A DNA stretch of 64,000 bases from Alkaliphilus serpentinus (GCF_009017255.1 NZ_WBZB01000004.1:124001-188000); one strand, 5' to 3'. Counted from the first letter of the stretch, positions 43,043 to 52,299 are shown. The notes: a model not told the origin generated them from the letters alone. Numbers and translations are program-made.

Positions 43043-43480
43043 ATAGCGAGCAAATCTATAAGCCGAGTTCTGTATTTGACGGTCATCTGTCTAGGCCGGC
43101 TGTTGCCAGACGGCTCAAGCAACCTACCACGGGACACGACGGGCAGCCGCTTTTTTGTCCCTACTTGGTCTTGCTCCAGGTGGGGTTTACATAGCCAGCT
43201 AGTCACCTAGCTGCTGGTGAGCTCTTACCTCACCTTTCCACCCTTACCTACTAGAAGTTAGAAGTCGGAAAGCAGTAGCCTGAAATGAACGATTTCTTTA
43301 AAGCTTTTCCCTTAAATCTGGCTTCTGATCTCTGACCTCTAACCTCTAGTGGCGGTATCTCTCTGTTGCACTTTCCTTGGAGTCACCTCCACTGGGTATT
43401 ACCCAGCACCCTGCCCTATGGAGCTCGGACTTTCCTCGTTGGCAATAAATGCCCCCGCGACCATCTGATTTACTCACTAT
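43043..43480 (-). ncRNA. rnpB: RNase P RNA (bacterial type A) with expanded P12
   Basis: Catalytic RNA that matures the 5' ends of tRNAs. On the minus strand it shows GAGGAAAGTCCGAGCTCCAT, CATAGGGCAGGGTGCTGGGT, GTGCAACAGAGAGATACCGC, GGTAAGAGCTCACCAGC and near the end ACAGAACTCGGCTTATAG, all hallmarks of type A. P1 is closed by GAGTAAATC near the 5' end and GATTTGCTC near the 3' end. P12, between CCGCCACTAG and GTAAGGGTGG, is a roughly 100-nt hairpin whose arms are heptads (43250-43350). Ends are taken from P1 and may be off by several bases. Confidence 0.95.
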
Positions 43481-43507
43481 ATTTACTTTTCTCTGTCACG
43501 AGATATA

Positions 43508-43536
43508 ATCTTATCACAATAATCGTCATCTGTCAA
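43508..43536 (-). promoter_or_regulatory. Sigma-A promoter of rnpB
   Basis: On the minus strand TTGACA at 43531-43536 and TAAGAT at 43508-43513 are separated by exactly 17 bases, a near-consensus promoter whose transcript would start near 43500, about 20 bases before the RNase P P1 helix. Confidence 0.8.
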
Positions 43537-43567
43537 AATGCAAATTCTGTAAATGAGTTAAATCATC

Positions 43568-43966
43568 TTACCCTCGATCCATAGCTTCATTGGCTAATTT
43601 ATCAGCCTTTTTATTTTGCTCTCTTCTTATATGTTCTATTTTAAAACTATTAAAGTCTTTAATCAAGGGCTTAATCATGTTATATAAGGGAATTAATCCC
43701 TCATTTTTCACCTTATATTCTCCCTTAATTTGCTTAACCACCAGCTCACTATCTAAATAGCAGGTTATATCCGTAATGCCCATATCAAGGGCTACCTCCA
43801 GCCCCCTGCTTAAGGCTTTATATTCAGCCACGTTATTGGTTTGAACACCAAGGAACTGACTGATTTCCTTAATTGGATTTCCTGCCTCATCTTCAATTAA
43901 TACTCCAATTCCGGCAGTCCCAGGATTACCCCTAGCTCCACCATCGCTATACATGATAGCCTTCAT
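43568..43966 (-). CDS. RNase HI-family protein
   Basis: A 132-residue RNase HI of the reverse-transcriptase-like Rnh superfamily. It has the N-terminal YSDGGARGNPG motif with the first catalytic Asp, NVAEYKALSRGLE with the catalytic Glu, and YLDSELVVKQIKGEYKVKN with the second Asp. Relatives in Firmicutes cleave RNA in RNA-DNA hybrids. It starts with ATG and a GGAGGTG ribosome site, upstream of rnpB on the same strand, followed by a heptad-repeat block on its upstream side. Confidence 0.9.
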   Translation of the reverse strand: MKAIMYSDGGARGNPGTAGIGVLIEDEAGNPIKEISQFLGVQTNNVAEYKALSRGLEVALDMGITDITCYLDSELVVKQIKGEYKVKNEGLIPLYNMIKPLIKDFNSFKIEHIRREQNKKADKLANEAMDRG

Positions 43967-43980
43967 TTGAAAACACCTCC

Positions 43981-44189
43981 ATTAGAAATGATGAATTATG
44001 AATGTTGAATGTTGAATGTTGAATGTTGAATGTTGAATGATTGAAAAATTTACATGAATGCAAATTTCTTTTATTCTAAATCATTTTTTACAACCTTTTT
44101 TAATTCTTCATAATTTTTTTATTTCATAAAATAGCTTCGGTTAATCGAAGCCTCCTTAATTCAACATTTAACATTAAACATTTAACATT
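43981..44189. repeat. Paired inverted heptad arms with central hairpin
   Basis: Five exact aatgttg units occupy 44001-44035. The inverse series caacatt, taacatt, aaacatt, taacatt is at 44162-44189. Between them is an AT-rich core with the stem gcttcgg-ttaa-tcgaagc at about 44133-44152 (written gcttcggttaatcgaagc). The arms could pair to form a stem of about 28 bp. Near-identical architecture recurs at 46042-46265. Confidence 0.8.
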
Positions 44190-44201
44190 TATAATCTTTA
44201 T

Positions 44202-45320
44202 CTATAAGATTTGAAAGGGATTACTATAAACCTGTGATGGAATAACCACCACTTGGATTTTTTTATGTACTAATGTATTTTGAAGATATTCAGTAACCAT
44301 TTCAATAAAGGGGATTTCGGATTCATAGTGACCAATATCAATTATATTGAGTCCATGGTCTAAGGCCATCTGGGCATCATGAAACTTAATATCACCGGTT
44401 ATCAGACAATCACATTTGGCCTTAATGGCGGCCTTTATGTAATCTCCACCACTTCCGTTGACAACAGCAACTTTTACAATATTGCTATTTACATCACCAG
44501 CCACCTTAACCTTATCTAAGTTTAAAGAGGCCTTTATTCCCTCAACAAACAGAGATAAAAGCATCGAATTTTCTAAAGTAGCAATCCTCCCTGCTCCATT
44601 TAGCCTTCCTTCATTATGCAAGGGATAAATATCATAGGCAACCTCTTCGTAGGGGTGGGACCTTAATATTTCATTTAATACCACTGTTAAATCCTTTTCC
44701 CTCACAATTGCTTCAAGCTTTACCTCCTCAACCCTTTCAAGCTGACCCTTGTTGCCTATAAAGGGTTGGCTACCTTCTAAGGGCTTAAAGGTACCTATTC
44801 CCGAGGTTCTAAAGCTACAATGACTATAATTTCCGATATGTCCACCCCCAGCTGCTGCCATTGCCTCCGCCAATACCTCGGTATAGCTGGTGGGAACAAA
44901 TACAGCCAGCTTATAGAGTTTTTCAACATCTTCTATATCTAAAATGGTTGTATTGGATAGTCCAAGTTTATATACAATATAATCATTTAACCCCCCATCG
45001 ACAATATCTATATTGGTGTGGGAGACATAAATAGATATATTATTCTTGATAGCTTTAGAAATAATTTTGCCCTTAACATCCTCCTCAGAGATCTTTGCCA
45101 TTGCCTTGAAAATCAACGGATGATGGGCTATGATCATATTGGCTCCTACTTCTATTGCTTCATCTATAACAGCCTCATTCACATCTAGACAGACTAATAC
45201 CTTCTTTAAACGATGATTTAAGCTACCCACCTGAAGTCCTACATTATCCCAAGACATGGACTCTTTACTGGGGGCAAAGGTTTCCATCAAATCTACTATT
45301 TCTTTAACCCTCGTAGACAC
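44202..45320 (-). CDS. Nif3-like dinuclear metal centre protein (YqfO)
   Basis: A 372-residue Nif3/GTP cyclohydrolase I type 2-like protein. The metal-binding motif NMIIAHHPLIFKAM is near residue 60, VSHTNIDIVDGGLN at about 98, and the C-terminal KCDCLITGDIKFHDAQ with the terminal metal ligands (DIGHYESE) at about 320. An inserted PII-like middle domain accounts for the length, as in Bacillus YqfO. The GTG start at 45320 has GGAGGTG upstream and overlaps trmK by 25 bases. Next to trmK and rpoD it keeps the Bacillus order sigA-yqfN-yqfO. Biochemical role unknown. Confidence 0.9.
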   Translation of the reverse strand: MSTRVKEIVDLMETFAPSKESMSWDNVGLQVGSLNHRLKKVLVCLDVNEAVIDEAIEVGANMIIAHHPLIFKAMAKISEEDVKGKIISKAIKNNISIYVSHTNIDIVDGGLNDYIVYKLGLSNTTILDIEDVEKLYKLAVFVPTSYTEVLAEAMAAAGGGHIGNYSHCSFRTSGIGTFKPLEGSQPFIGNKGQLERVEEVKLEAIVREKDLTVVLNEILRSHPYEEVAYDIYPLHNEGRLNGAGRIATLENSMLLSLFVEGIKASLNLDKVKVAGDVNSNIVKVAVVNGSGGDYIKAAIKAKCDCLITGDIKFHDAQMALDHGLNIIDIGHYESEIPFIEMVTEYLQNTLVHKKIQVVVIPSQVYSNPFQIL

Positions 45321-46006
45321 AATAACACCTCCTGAATCTTATTGAATTTTTCCATAGTGGCTTTATATTTTACTATAACCTCCTCTGAGTCTCTATTCTT
45401 CACCTGTTGAATTATATCCTCTAATATTCTCAATTTAACCAATAAAAACTCTTTGGCAAGGGGTAAGGGGTTTTGGTATATTTGAAAACCTATTTCAAAG
45501 AAGATTTCATCCTCCACCACCTGGTGGCCCCTTGTAACCCTTAAAACCTCATATATCTTGTGATCTTCCTTAACTAGGTTGTCCTCTTCTATTTTATAAC
45601 CCTTATCAACAAGATAGGCCCTCAGCTGCTCCTGGGCCTGCATCGGCTGCAGTATAAAGGTATTGACTGTCTTTGTAACATCAGGGCACCTATCCAGCAA
45701 CTCAGCAATTAACAATCCACCCATCCCAGCAATAATTATGGTATCCACCTCATTAGGCTTTAAAACCTCTAGTCCACTTCCTAGCCTAGTAATGATTTTA
45801 TCCTCTAGTCCATTGAACTTTATATTTTCCATTGCAGACTGGAGGGGCTTTTTATTTACATCACTGGCAATAACCATGGGGCAGATTTTGTTTTTAACTA
45901 AATATATTGAAATATAACCATGATCCGTTCCAATATCCGCTACTATGGAAGATTTAGGTACCATTTCAGCTATTTTTTTAAGCCTTGGTGTAAGTTTTAC
46001 CTGCAT
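45296..46006 (-). CDS. trmK: TrmK, tRNA (adenine22-N1)-methyltransferase
   Basis: SAM-dependent methylation of A22 in tRNA (YqfN family), 236 residues. The Rossmann SAM site VADIGTDHGYISIYL (about 23-37) and MVIASDVNKKPLQSAMENI follow the family; the catalytic-domain GMGGLLIAELLD (about 95) is also typical. The C-terminal coiled helical region is the TrmK extension. Its stop overlaps nif3. It lies downstream of rpoD in relatives; here a plus-strand gene and a repeat block separate them. Confidence 0.93.
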   Translation of the reverse strand: MQVKLTPRLKKIAEMVPKSSIVADIGTDHGYISIYLVKNKICPMVIASDVNKKPLQSAMENIKFNGLEDKIITRLGSGLEVLKPNEVDTIIIAGMGGLLIAELLDRCPDVTKTVNTFILQPMQAQEQLRAYLVDKGYKIEEDNLVKEDHKIYEVLRVTRGHQVVEDEIFFEIGFQIYQNPLPLAKEFLLVKLRILEDIIQQVKNRDSEEVIVKYKATMEKFNKIQEVLLCLRGLKK

Positions 46007-46034
46007 AAATAGAACTCCTTTATTAAAAAATATA

Positions 46035-46266
46035 TGTAACCAATGTTGAATGTTAAATGTTAAATGTTAAATTAATGTTGGATTTTCCTTTGCCCATCTA
46101 AGCAAATAAAGATTACATTTAACTAAAATTAGTCTATAATTGATTTCTTTATCGGTTATCTTGTATTTATTATCTAGTTTTTATTTCTTTTACTTTAATC
46201 ATATGAATTTCTTCGATGTATCGAAGATTCAATAATTCAACATTTAACATTCAACATTCAACATCT
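46035..46266. repeat. Paired inverted heptad arms upstream of trmK
   Basis: Left arm aatgttg, aatgtta x3 at 46042-46069; right arm caacatt, taacatt, caacatt, caacatc at 46238-46265. Core contains ttcttcgatgtatcgaaga (46210-46228), a short hairpin. Shares the layout of the 43981-44189 block, including arm sequence, spacing and a cttcg-type stem near the right arm. No ORF inside. Confidence 0.8.
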
Positions 46267-46288
46267 ACATTAAAGGGAGGTTTTATCA

Positions 46289-46483
46289 TTGACTGATAAA
46301 AAAAGAAAAAAAGTTACACCCCCTGAAGATATGATTAGGTTTCAATGGGGTGGAAGAACTCAGGAATGGGAAGAAGAAGCTGATCAAATCATGCATATCC
46401 TACAGGACCAAGTAGACGAAGAAGAAACTGAAAAGGAGAAAAAGAAAAAAATTGAGTATGCTAAGGAAAAAAAATACTGGTAG
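46289..46483 (+). CDS. Charged 64-residue small protein
   Basis: A plus-strand gene with TTG start and GGGAGGT eight bases upstream. It begins with Lys/Arg (TDKKRKKV), then a middle EDMIRFQWGGRTQEWEEE, and ends with a long charged helix of Glu and Lys (VDEEETEKEKKKKIEYAKEK). No signal or membrane segment. It sits in the opposite orientation between rpoD and trmK, and ends at a bidirectional terminator. I do not recognise the family. Confidence 0.65.
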   Translation: MTDKKRKKVTPPEDMIRFQWGGRTQEWEEEADQIMHILQDQVDEEETEKEKKKKIEYAKEKKYW

Positions 46484-46506
46484 CTTCCTTAAAATATTAA
46501 AATAAT

Positions 46507-46526
46507 AGATTCGCCAAGGCGAATCT
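46507..46526. terminator. Terminator between the 64-residue gene and rpoD
   Basis: AGATTCGCCAAGGCGAATCT is a nine-bp perfect stem followed on the plus strand by aattttttttaa and on the minus strand by ATTATTTTAA. It is suitable for ending both the plus-strand small gene and rpoD. Confidence 0.85.
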
Positions 46527-46550
46527 AATTTTTTTTAATATTTATTAAGC

Positions 46551-47654
46551 TTATTCAAGATAATCCTTTAGCTTCTTACTTCTACTTGGATGTCTAAGCT
46601 TTCTTAATGCTTTGGCTTCTATCTGTCTGATACGTTCCCTAGTTACATCAAATTTCTTACCAACCTCTTCTAGGGTTCTAGCTCTACCATCATCTAAGCC
46701 AAAACGAAGTCGAAGAACTTTCTGCTCCCTAGGTGTTAGGGTATCTAATACCTCAATTAACTGCTCCTTTAACAATGAAAATGCAGCTGCTTCAGCTGGA
46801 GCAGGAGCATCATCATCTGGTATAAAATCGCCTAAATGGCTATCCTCTTCCTCCCCAATAGGTGTTTCTAGGGAGACTGGCTCCTGAGCAATTTTTAAAA
46901 TTTCTCGAACTTTGTCTTCTGAAAGATCCATTTCTTTTGCGATTTCTTCGGGTTTAGGCTCTCTTCCTAGCTCCTGAAGGAGTTGACGGGAAACTCTAAT
47001 AAGCTTATTGATGGTTTCAACCATATGAACTGGTATTCTTATAGTTCTAGCTTGATCAGCAATTGCTCTTGTTATAGCTTGACGAATCCACCAGGTGGCA
47101 TAGGTACTAAACTTGAATCCCTTTCGGAAGTCAAACTTTTCAACAGCTTTGATGAGTCCTAGATTACCCTCTTGAATAAGATCTAGAAAAAGCATTCCTC
47201 TACCTACATAACGTTTGGCAATACTAACTACTAGTCTAAGGTTGGCCTCTACTAAACGTTTCTTGGCATCTTCATCTCCAGCTTCCATTCTTTTTGCCAA
47301 CAGGATTTCTTCCTCACCTGACAGCAATGGAACCTTTCCGATTTCCTTTAAATACATTCTTACAGGATCATCAATATTTACACCCTTAAGTAAAGCTACA
47401 TCATCCTCTAGGTTCTCCTCGGGTATAACTTCACCATCAATATCTGGTTCATCAATATCTATGTCTTCTTTATCTCCTACAATATCAATCCCCATCGTTG
47501 CCAAATGGTCGTATATTTCATCAACTTGGTCTTTATCTAAGATAATATCCTCTAAAGCATCCATTACTTCTGAGTAGGTAACCATTCCTCTTTTCTTGCC
47601 TTTTTCAATCAGTTTTACTACTGATTCTTTTTTGTTTTCCTGTGGATTACTCAT
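46551..47654 (-). CDS. rpoD: RpoD/SigA, primary sigma factor
   Basis: Vegetative RNA polymerase sigma factor, 367 residues. Region 1.2 starts near [20 protein letters not shown]. Region 2 has [17 protein letters not shown] and [20 protein letters not shown], for -10 recognition and melting. Region 3 is [16 protein letters not shown]. Region 4 ends with [20 protein letters not shown] and RKLRHPSRS (-35 recognition). It follows dnaG after 18 bases, the conserved macromolecular synthesis operon. The small 37-codon-range N-terminal acid-rich region is short, as in Clostridia. Confidence 0.98.
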   Translation of the reverse strand: MSNPQENKKESVVKLIEKGKKRGMVTYSEVMDALEDIILDKDQVDEIYDHLATMGIDIVGDKEDIDIDEPDIDGEVIPEENLEDDVALLKGVNIDDPVRMYLKEIGKVPLLSGEEEILLAKRMEAGDEDAKKRLVEANLRLVVSIAKRYVGRGMLFLDLIQEGNLGLIKAVEKFDFRKGFKFSTYATWWIRQAITRAIADQARTIRIPVHMVETINKLIRVSRQLLQELGREPKPEEIAKEMDLSEDKVREILKIAQEPVSLETPIGEEEDSHLGDFIPDDDAPAPAEAAAFSLLKEQLIEVLDTLTPREQKVLRLRFGLDDGRARTLEEVGKKFDVTRERIRQIEAKALRKLRHPSRSKKLKDYLE

Positions 47655-47671
47655 TTTGTCCCCTCCTTTCC

Positions 47672-49489
47672 TTAAAGCTGTAGCTTCTGTATCTCTGAGT
47701 TTAATCTCATAATTTCAACACCAATTTTTAGCAATTCCTTCTCGACCTCTTCCTTATTTAATTTATTCTCTCTAGTCAATTGATCTTGTTGTTGATGTAA
47801 TTGTTTTATTTGATATAAGAGCTTGAATTTTTTAAGATTACTAATATATTTTGCCAAAGCCTTTTCTATATCAATATGCTCAATATCTGTATTATATATT
47901 TCTTTAATGTCAGCCTCCATATCTGGAAATTGATTTTCCAATGTAACTCTATCAGGAGCCTGGTCATTATTGATTAAATAATTGGCTAATATCTGATGTT
48001 TTCCAATTGAAAAGTCCTCTGGGTTTAGTTTGTTTTTGAAAAAAGGTATAATGTTATCTTGTGTAAGCATTGCCTTTAGCAATTGTTTTTCAGCAACAAT
48101 GTGACCTTTACCTTCAACTGGTGTTATGGCTTCTATATATTTATTATCTCTTTTGTTTATATAACTATACTTTTGATTATTGTCAAGGCCTTTTTTCCTT
48201 TGCCTACCATAAATTTCTAAAAAAATGGTATCTTCATTAATCCCTGTTTCTTTTTGAATTTTATTGATATATACTTCCCTTTCAACAGGACTGCTGATAT
48301 CTCTCATGATTTTTGCTAATTCTTTAATGAACTTAATTTTGCCTTCTGCCTCGGTTAAATTGTGTTTTCTTTTTGCTAAAATAATCTTATAATCTATAAG
48401 ACTTATTGCTGAGTCAATTTGTTCCTTAAAAACCTTGCTTCCATTTTCTCTTAGATAGTCATCTGGATCTAGTTCATCTGGTATAATTAAGACTCGTGAA
48501 TTTAAATCAACTTCTTTGAATATTTCCAGACTTCTAAGGGTTGCCTTTTCTCCTGCCTCATCTCCATCAAAGCAGATAATCACTTCATTGCAATACTTTT
48601 TAAGTTTTATAGCATGTCCCTTTGTTAAAGAAGTACCTAAAGTTGCTACACAATTTTTAAAGCCATACTGATGAAGGGCAATTACATCCATATATCCTTC
48701 TACCAGAATCATTCTATTATCGGTTATGTTTTTTCTTGCTATATTTAAAGCATATAATGTATCGCTTTTATTAAAAACTGGGGTTTCAGGTGAATTTAAG
48801 TATTTGGGTAGACTATTATCCATAACTCTTCCCCCAAAGGCTATTACATTACCCCTTGCATCAAATATTGGAAAAATAATTCTATTTCTAAAGCGATCAT
48901 AATATTCTTTTTTCTCTTTTTTAGGTACGATTAAGCCTGATAGAAGAATTCGGTCTTCTTTATATCCTGCTTTTTTCAAATATTTAAGTAGGTCATCCCA
49001 TGAGTGGGGTGCATATCCAAGGCCAAAGGATTTCATAACTTCTTGGCTGATTCCTCTTTCCTTTAGATATTCCTTAGCATTATTCCCCTTCTTCTTCAGA
49101 TTTAAATAAAAAAATCTAGCTGCTTCTCTATTAATATCATACAATTCCAACCTTTGTTGAAGTAGCTGCTTATCTTTTTCAGATATATTCATCTCGGGAA
49201 GGGGGATGTTAGCCCTTTGGGCTAGAAGCTTTACAGCCTCAATAAAATCAATATTTTCTATTTTCATAACAAAGTTGATAACATTTCCACCTTCTCCACA
49301 TCCAAAACACTTATATATTTGTTTTTGTGGATTAATCATAAAGGATGGAGTTTTCTCTCTATGAAAGGGGCAAAGGGCCTTATAATTAGCACCCGAAGCT
49401 TTAATAGATATATAATTAGATATAACATTTGATATATCGCTGCTGGCTTTAACATCTTCAATAAACTCTTCAGGAAAAAGATTTCCCAT
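47672..49489 (-). CDS. dnaG: DnaG primase
   Basis: Synthesises RNA primers at replication forks. The N-terminal zinc ribbon has [12 protein letters not shown] then [14 protein letters not shown] (CHC2 type, about 38-75). The catalytic Toprim core includes [16 protein letters not shown] and [20 protein letters not shown] with the acidic motifs. The C-terminal helicase-binding region is divergent, as usual. The ATG at 49489 is used because AGGTGG is five bases before it. Length is 605. The operon continues to rpoD. Confidence 0.97.
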   Translation of the reverse strand: MGNLFPEEFIEDVKASSDISNVISNYISIKASGANYKALCPFHREKTPSFMINPQKQIYKCFGCGEGGNVINFVMKIENIDFIEAVKLLAQRANIPLPEMNISEKDKQLLQQRLELYDINREAARFFYLNLKKKGNNAKEYLKERGISQEVMKSFGLGYAPHSWDDLLKYLKKAGYKEDRILLSGLIVPKKEKKEYYDRFRNRIIFPIFDARGNVIAFGGRVMDNSLPKYLNSPETPVFNKSDTLYALNIARKNITDNRMILVEGYMDVIALHQYGFKNCVATLGTSLTKGHAIKLKKYCNEVIICFDGDEAGEKATLRSLEIFKEVDLNSRVLIIPDELDPDDYLRENGSKVFKEQIDSAISLIDYKIILAKRKHNLTEAEGKIKFIKELAKIMRDISSPVEREVYINKIQKETGINEDTIFLEIYGRQRKKGLDNNQKYSYINKRDNKYIEAITPVEGKGHIVAEKQLLKAMLTQDNIIPFFKNKLNPEDFSIGKHQILANYLINNDQAPDRVTLENQFPDMEADIKEIYNTDIEHIDIEKALAKYISNLKKFKLLYQIKQLHQQQDQLTRENKLNKEEVEKELLKIGVEIMRLNSEIQKLQL

Positions 49490-49555
49490 ATATACCACCT
49501 AATTTTTATTTACTTTTAATACTATTATAGTTCGGTTTTCATTAATAAAGTCCTT

Positions 49556-50014
49556 CTATTTAGTAGTGATTTGGTTAATTTTTTGCAAAAAATTATCTAG
49601 AACCGTTGAAAAACGATTATTATCAGACTTCTTCCTTTTTGAAGGTCCTTTTATCCTTCCTCCGGCTGCTAAAACCTTCTGATGAAAATGTCTCTTCTCT
49701 AAAAGCTCTTCTATATTTTCATTGGTATAAAAATCTCCCCAAGGGTTGAGGGCATAACCACCTCTTCCTAATACAATTGCAGCTAAACCAGTATCTGCAG
49801 TAACTACCAAATCATCCTTACCCATATAGTTAACGATAGCCATATCCGCTGCCTGAGGAGAATTATCAACGACGATTCTCTTAACATAGGAGTCCTCGTC
49901 ACGGGGTATATGGCTAATACTATGGATGAAAATTGTATCAATTTCATATTTTTTACACAGCTTAATGATAATATCCTTAACAGGACAAGCATCTGCATCA
50001 ACAATAACTTTCAT
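49556..50014 (-). CDS. YqxD/YaiI family (UPF0178) protein
   Basis: A 152-residue PIN-like fold protein: MKVIVDADACPVKDIIIKL at the N-terminus with the aspartate-rich metal site, VDNSPQAADMAIVNYM and VVTADTGLAAIVL further in. The family is conserved next to dnaG-rpoD in Bacillus (yqxD). Enzymatic activity has not been settled; a nuclease-like role is inferred from the fold. Confidence 0.9.
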   Translation of the reverse strand: MKVIVDADACPVKDIIIKLCKKYEIDTIFIHSISHIPRDEDSYVKRIVVDNSPQAADMAIVNYMGKDDLVVTADTGLAAIVLGRGGYALNPWGDFYTNENIEELLEKRHFHQKVLAAGGRIKGPSKRKKSDNNRFSTVLDNFLQKINQITTK

Positions 50015-50125
50015 TTTAATAACCCTTCTTTATAGCATGGTGAATTTTATTCGACATAAATCTTCTTAAATCCTTCCAATACATGAAAAAAAATATATTC
50101 TGATAATTCAATAGAAGGTAGTTTT

Positions 50126-51157
50126 TTACTTTGGTGATGGAACAAATTTGCTTTGAAAAAGCCTTATAGCATAGGCATCTGTGGCTCCTGCAATACAGTC
50201 TGTAACAACCCGTTTCAAATCATCTACCGATAGTCTCTTGATATATTCTAATGGCATTTCATTTGGATTAGATGAAAAATAATCAAATAGCGTTCTCACA
50301 ATAAAGGTTGCCTTTTCCTTTTCTCTTAGGCAAATTTCCCCATTATAAACATTTTTAAACATGAACTCCCTTAAATTTAGTGTAGCCTCCTTTAGTTGTT
50401 GGCTCTGATAAATTTCAATTGGTTTTCCATTCTGTAGAGCTTCAGAGGTTTCATATATAATGTCCTTTACGAAGGTATTAATCCTTTTGCTATGGGTGTC
50501 CCCTAAAATCCTAATAAAGCTATGGGGAATGTCGGTTTCCTTCAAAATTCCTGCACTAATGCTATCTTGAATGTCATGGCATAAATAGGTTATAGTATCT
50601 ATAAGCTTAACCAGCTTCCCTTCTAATGTGACAGGAGAAACTTTTCCTGTATGATTTAGGATTCCATCCCTTACCTCATAGGTTAAATTCAAGCCCCTAT
50701 CATCCCCTTCTAATATATCTATTACCCTTAAACTCTGGTGATTATGCTTAAAATCTCCAGTTATATTATGAAGCACCTCTTCTCCACTATGGCCAAAGCA
50801 GGTATGTCCAAGATCATGTCCTAAAGCGACGGCCTCCACTAAATCTTCATTTAGCCTTAAGGCCCTTGCAATGGTTCGGGCTATTTGGCTAACCTCTAGG
50901 GTATGGCTTAATCTTGTTCTAAAAAAATCATCCTTTACAATGAATACCTGAGTTTTTTCCTTAAGGGCACGGAAGGATTTTGAATGGATTATTCGATCGC
51001 GATCTCTTTGATAGGCTGTTCTTATTTCACATTCTTCCTCTTGAAGCTTACGTCCCTTTGAATTTACACTTAATTGAGCATATTCAGAAAGATACTCACC
51101 TTCCATTTTCTCTGTCTGATTTCTAAGATTTTCCATATACTCTTCAAATCCCTTCAC
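50126..51157 (-). CDS. dGTPase-like HD-domain nucleotidohydrolase
   Basis: A 343-residue Dgt-family protein: RIIHSKSFRALKEKTQVFIV in the N-terminal part, the HD motif ALGHDLGHTCFGHSGEEVLH (His-Asp pair), and the fourth ligand in YLCHDIQD. It would hydrolyse dGTP or other dNTPs to nucleoside and triphosphate. The start is uncertain: GTG at 51157 lacks a good ribosome site; an ATG seven codons in is alternative. It keeps Clostridia order dgt-yqxD-dnaG-rpoD and borders the accessory island. Confidence 0.88.
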   Translation of the reverse strand: MKGFEEYMENLRNQTEKMEGEYLSEYAQLSVNSKGRKLQEEECEIRTAYQRDRDRIIHSKSFRALKEKTQVFIVKDDFFRTRLSHTLEVSQIARTIARALRLNEDLVEAVALGHDLGHTCFGHSGEEVLHNITGDFKHNHQSLRVIDILEGDDRGLNLTYEVRDGILNHTGKVSPVTLEGKLVKLIDTITYLCHDIQDSISAGILKETDIPHSFIRILGDTHSKRINTFVKDIIYETSEALQNGKPIEIYQSQQLKEATLNLREFMFKNVYNGEICLREKEKATFIVRTLFDYFSSNPNEMPLEYIKRLSVDDLKRVVTDCIAGATDAYAIRLFQSKFVPSPK

Positions 51158-51336
51158 AAAGTTCTTACTATATATATACTCCCTTTAGGCAAAAAAAACC
51201 TTCTTATGACCGAACATTTTTTCTATTTATTACCTACTGTTAACATTTATCAGAATTTTATACAGTTGAATAGGGGTAATCTATGAAAAATAGCGATTTA
51301 TGGCCAGTTAAGACCTAATTAATCAGCAATTTTATA

Positions 51337-51410
51337 TTAAGAAATCATTCTCCTATAGGGATTAATGCCTCTAGATAAAATCGGTAGCCCCATAAAATTC
51401 TCAATATCAT
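51337..51410 (-). other. Short coding relic, RraA-like ending (weak)
   Basis: A 24-codon minus-strand open stretch reads IENFMGLPILSRGINPYRR before a TAA. The FMGLPILSRGINP string is like the PVFARGI region of RraA/demethylmenaquinone methyltransferase family proteins. With no start, a single frame and short length it can only be a relic, if that. Surrounding sequence from 51158 to 51420 has no other gene. Confidence 0.25.
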
Positions 51411-51422
51411 AGATATTAAAAG

Positions 51423-51455
51423 AAAAAGGATTTGAAGCAACTTCAAATCCTTTTT
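51423..51455. terminator. Hairpin at the island edge
   Basis: AAAAAGGATTTGAAG-caa-CTTCAAATCCTTTTT is a 15-bp perfect stem with T-rich ends on both strands, a bidirectional terminator at the start of the accessory island. It may have belonged to the decayed genes beside it. Confidence 0.85.
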
Positions 51456-51466
51456 GCATTATATAA

Positions 51467-51590
51467 CTATCCCTGACTCCTTAAGGCCGCCTGGGCAGCG
51501 GCTAACAAAACAGACCATTTACTATTTTTACTATTATGATACACTTTTAAAGTACTAAGCTCATAAGTTGAGTAAATAATTATTTCCTTC
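51467..51590 (-). pseudogene. Relic A of a repeated small gene
   Basis: Minus-strand frame without a start, reading about 40 codons: EIIIYSTYELSTLKVYHNSK, then NSKWSVLLAAAQAALRSQG and stop. Its KVYHNSKNSKWSVLLAAAQA core matches relic B (54316-54412) codon by codon (KVFHNAKNDNWSIWIAAAQA) and shares nucleotide similarity with relic C. Start codon absent; a decayed small gene. Confidence 0.6.
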
Positions 51591-51749
51591 AGGCAGAAAA
51601 CTAGTTATCCACCATCAACCCTTCTACTATATGCAACTTTACCCTATTAGTGTTCTATGGCCTATGAGAAACCAAAACAACGAGGCGTTAGCGTGATGTT
51701 CCGTTGTCGCCATCAGCAGTTTTACTGCTATCATAAGTTTCTAATTTAA

Positions 51750-52261
51750 TTATATCTTCTTTAGCGTTTTAAACCCTATACTTTCAAACATTTGTACCCT
51801 CTCCTCTAGGGCATGAATAAACACTACAGCTGCCCACTTTTCTTTAGCTATCCTTAATGTCTCCTTCAAGGTTAATTCTAATAAATAACCCTCCTCGTTA
51901 ACTGCACCAAGACAGCATACTCCATAGGTCTCTTCTTCTATTTGAATCAAGGCTGAAACAGAAACAGTCTACCCATTTTTTATTCCTGACAAAGGAATTA
52001 TTGAAGGTCGCTCCTTTGATGTCTCTTGAAGAATCCTTGTACTAAATAACTCATTAGTTGTTTTATCCATTTCATAAATCCTAGATACCGTATCACACAG
52101 ATAAACACTTTTTAACTACTTCATACGTTGAAGGCACACCATCAAAGGATATTACAGATAATATACTTTAACGCTTTAACCAAGTCACATAACAACTCTA
52201 TATCCACATTGTTCATTGATCCTTTGGCGTATGTGTAATGTTCATAACAACATCTCTCCAT
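51750..52261 (-). pseudogene. Decayed gene of unknown family with frameshifts and in-frame stop
   Basis: A longer gene can be rebuilt from the minus strand. From an ATG at 52261 it reads MERCCYEHYTYAKGSMNN to LVKALK; after a frame change come FDGVPSTYEVVKKCLS and, after another, CDTVSRIYEMDKTTNELF and ETSKERPSIIPLSGIKNG. An in-frame TAG interrupts, then the frame continues VSALIQIEEETYGVCCLGA to the final FESIGFKTLKK. So there are at least two frameshifts and one nonsense codon. The last segment resembles the end of acetyltransferase-like proteins, but the family is not recognised. Confidence 0.6.
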
Positions 52262-52299
52262 AAAATTCACTGAGTTAATTTGTTTATACTTAGGGAATT

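Noticed and set aside
43366-43584. 72-codon plus-strand ORF
   Set aside because: It lies antisense within the RNase P RNA, with no ribosome site; the RNA explains the sequence.
43981-44189. CRISPR array
   Set aside because: The repeat units are seven bases with no spacers, and no cas genes occur in the window.
51640-51740. A 31-codon minus-strand ORF in a slightly GC-richer patch
   Set aside because: No ribosome site and no family; a small palindrome (cagcagttttactgct) was seen, but nothing else supports a gene.
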